A DNA stretch of 64,000 nucleotides from Mesorhizobium sp. B2-8-5 (GTDB lineage Bacteria > Pseudomonadota > Alphaproteobacteria > Rhizobiales > Rhizobiaceae): assembly GCF_006440675.2 (NCBI RefSeq), contig NZ_CP083951.1, positions 682,001 through 746,000 on the forward strand, read 5' to 3'. Below are positions 63,621-64,000 of the stretch, piece after piece. Every line of letters begins with the position of its first letter. The stretch's first letter is position 1. The notes below the pieces were generated by a model. That model ran no database searches, had not been told where the DNA came from, and worked only from the letters and a program-made list of their open reading frames with translations. Position numbers and translations under genes: made by a program.

Positions 63621-63722
63621 TCTTTGCAAACCCTGGCAAAGTCATTTCGCCTGCGGAAATGGCCGAACGGGCGCGCAAGCACCACGAGACCCACTCGCAG
63701 AAGAAGCCGTGAAGCGCCGCCC

Positions 63723-64000
63723 TCAGGCGTCCTCCGGATAATCCACCCCGACGAGAAACAGTCCATCCGGCGGCGCAACCTGGCCGCAGGCGGCGCGGTC
63801 GCGCGCTTCGAGCGCCGCCTTGAGATCGGCGGCGCCCCAGGAGCCGTCGCCGACGCGCTTCAGCGAGCCGACCATCGAGCGAACCTGGTTGTGCAGAAAA
63901 GAGCGGGCCGAACTGCGCACCTCGATGAAGTGGCCATCGCGGCTGACGTCGAGGCGGTCAAGCGTGCGAACCGCGCTTTCGGCCTGGCACTGGGTGGAGC
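63723..64000 (-). CDS. truA: tRNA pseudouridine synthase A, C-terminal part (partial)
   Basis: The minus-strand frame is open to the window edge and gives the last 91 residues: [17 protein letters not shown], then the TruA signature [16 protein letters not shown], ending [14 protein letters not shown]. TruA modifies positions 38-40 of the tRNA anticodon arm. The catalytic aspartate lies outside the window. It converges on the dapE group, an arrangement familiar from rhizobia. Confidence 0.93.
   Translation of the reverse strand, partial: STQCQAESAVRTLDRLDVSRDGHFIEVRSSARSFLHNQVRSMVGSLKRVGDGSWGAADLKAALEARDRAACGQVAPPDGLFLVGVDYPEDA

Noticed and set aside
63621..63712. Small open frame ending MAERARKHHETHSQKKP before truA
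   Set aside because: It is open and basic, but the only ATG gives 17 residues and no ribosome site is visible. A non-ATG start cannot be supported.

Overview
The window looks like chromosomal DNA of an alphaproteobacterium of the order Hyphomicrobiales (Rhizobiales), most probably Mesorhizobium or a close relative. The evidence is high GC with strong GC3 codon bias, the rpmH-rnpA-yidC / engB / argB and dapD-dapE-truA core genes, and several families of short palindromic repeats of the rhizobial RIME type between genes. The genus is an inference from overall character; no search was run.

Layout: 1-9.1 kb holds the end of pheT, then metabolic genes (aldo/keto reductase with a divergent LysR regulator, Gfo/Idh/MocA dehydrogenase, FAD dehydrogenase, ketopantoate-reductase-like protein) and an ECF sigma factor with a SnoaL tail. 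From 9.3 to 16.8 kb runs a translationally coupled HTH regulator plus hyfB-C-E-F-G-I operon. It encodes a membrane complex related to hydrogenase-4 and complex I whose large subunit has lost most of the NiFe-binding cysteines. From 17 to 23.2 kb there is an MFS transporter and small enzyme/regulator pairs (RibD-like reductase, AraC with aldo/keto reductase, isochorismatase-like hydrolase with LysR). This is followed by a pirin remnant, tRNA-Arg(ACG) and an orphan histidine kinase.

From 25.7 to 46 kb the conserved genes rpmH-rnpA-yidC, engB and argB are spread out. Between them lie two separate EmrA/EmrB drug-efflux systems (one under MarR, one under TetR with two visible operators), an FtsK without a membrane domain, a Vat-like acetyltransferase, an exported MsrB, a sigma / anti-sigma / fasciclin set and an amidase. 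From 46 to 52.8 kb come a BchE-like B12 radical SAM protein, a divergent Lrp/phenylalanine hydroxylase pair, a GMC oxidoreductase with a tiny Tat-signal partner, a diguanylate cyclase and a pyrimidine nucleotidase.

The most interesting part is 52.8-57.6 kb. A complete 1111-bp IS110-family element sits inside one copy of a dispersed palindromic repeat. Its 175-bp left end can be folded by eye into a bridge-RNA-like structure whose two loops match the element's own ends and the actual target. Next to it are three consecutive Gly-Asn repeat proteins, two with clear signal peptides. These are followed by a soluble histidine kinase and a LuxR-type response regulator with an in-frame amber codon in its DNA-binding helix. 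The window closes with a LOG-family protein, dapD, small membrane proteins, a ketopantoate-reductase-like gene, dapE and the end of truA.
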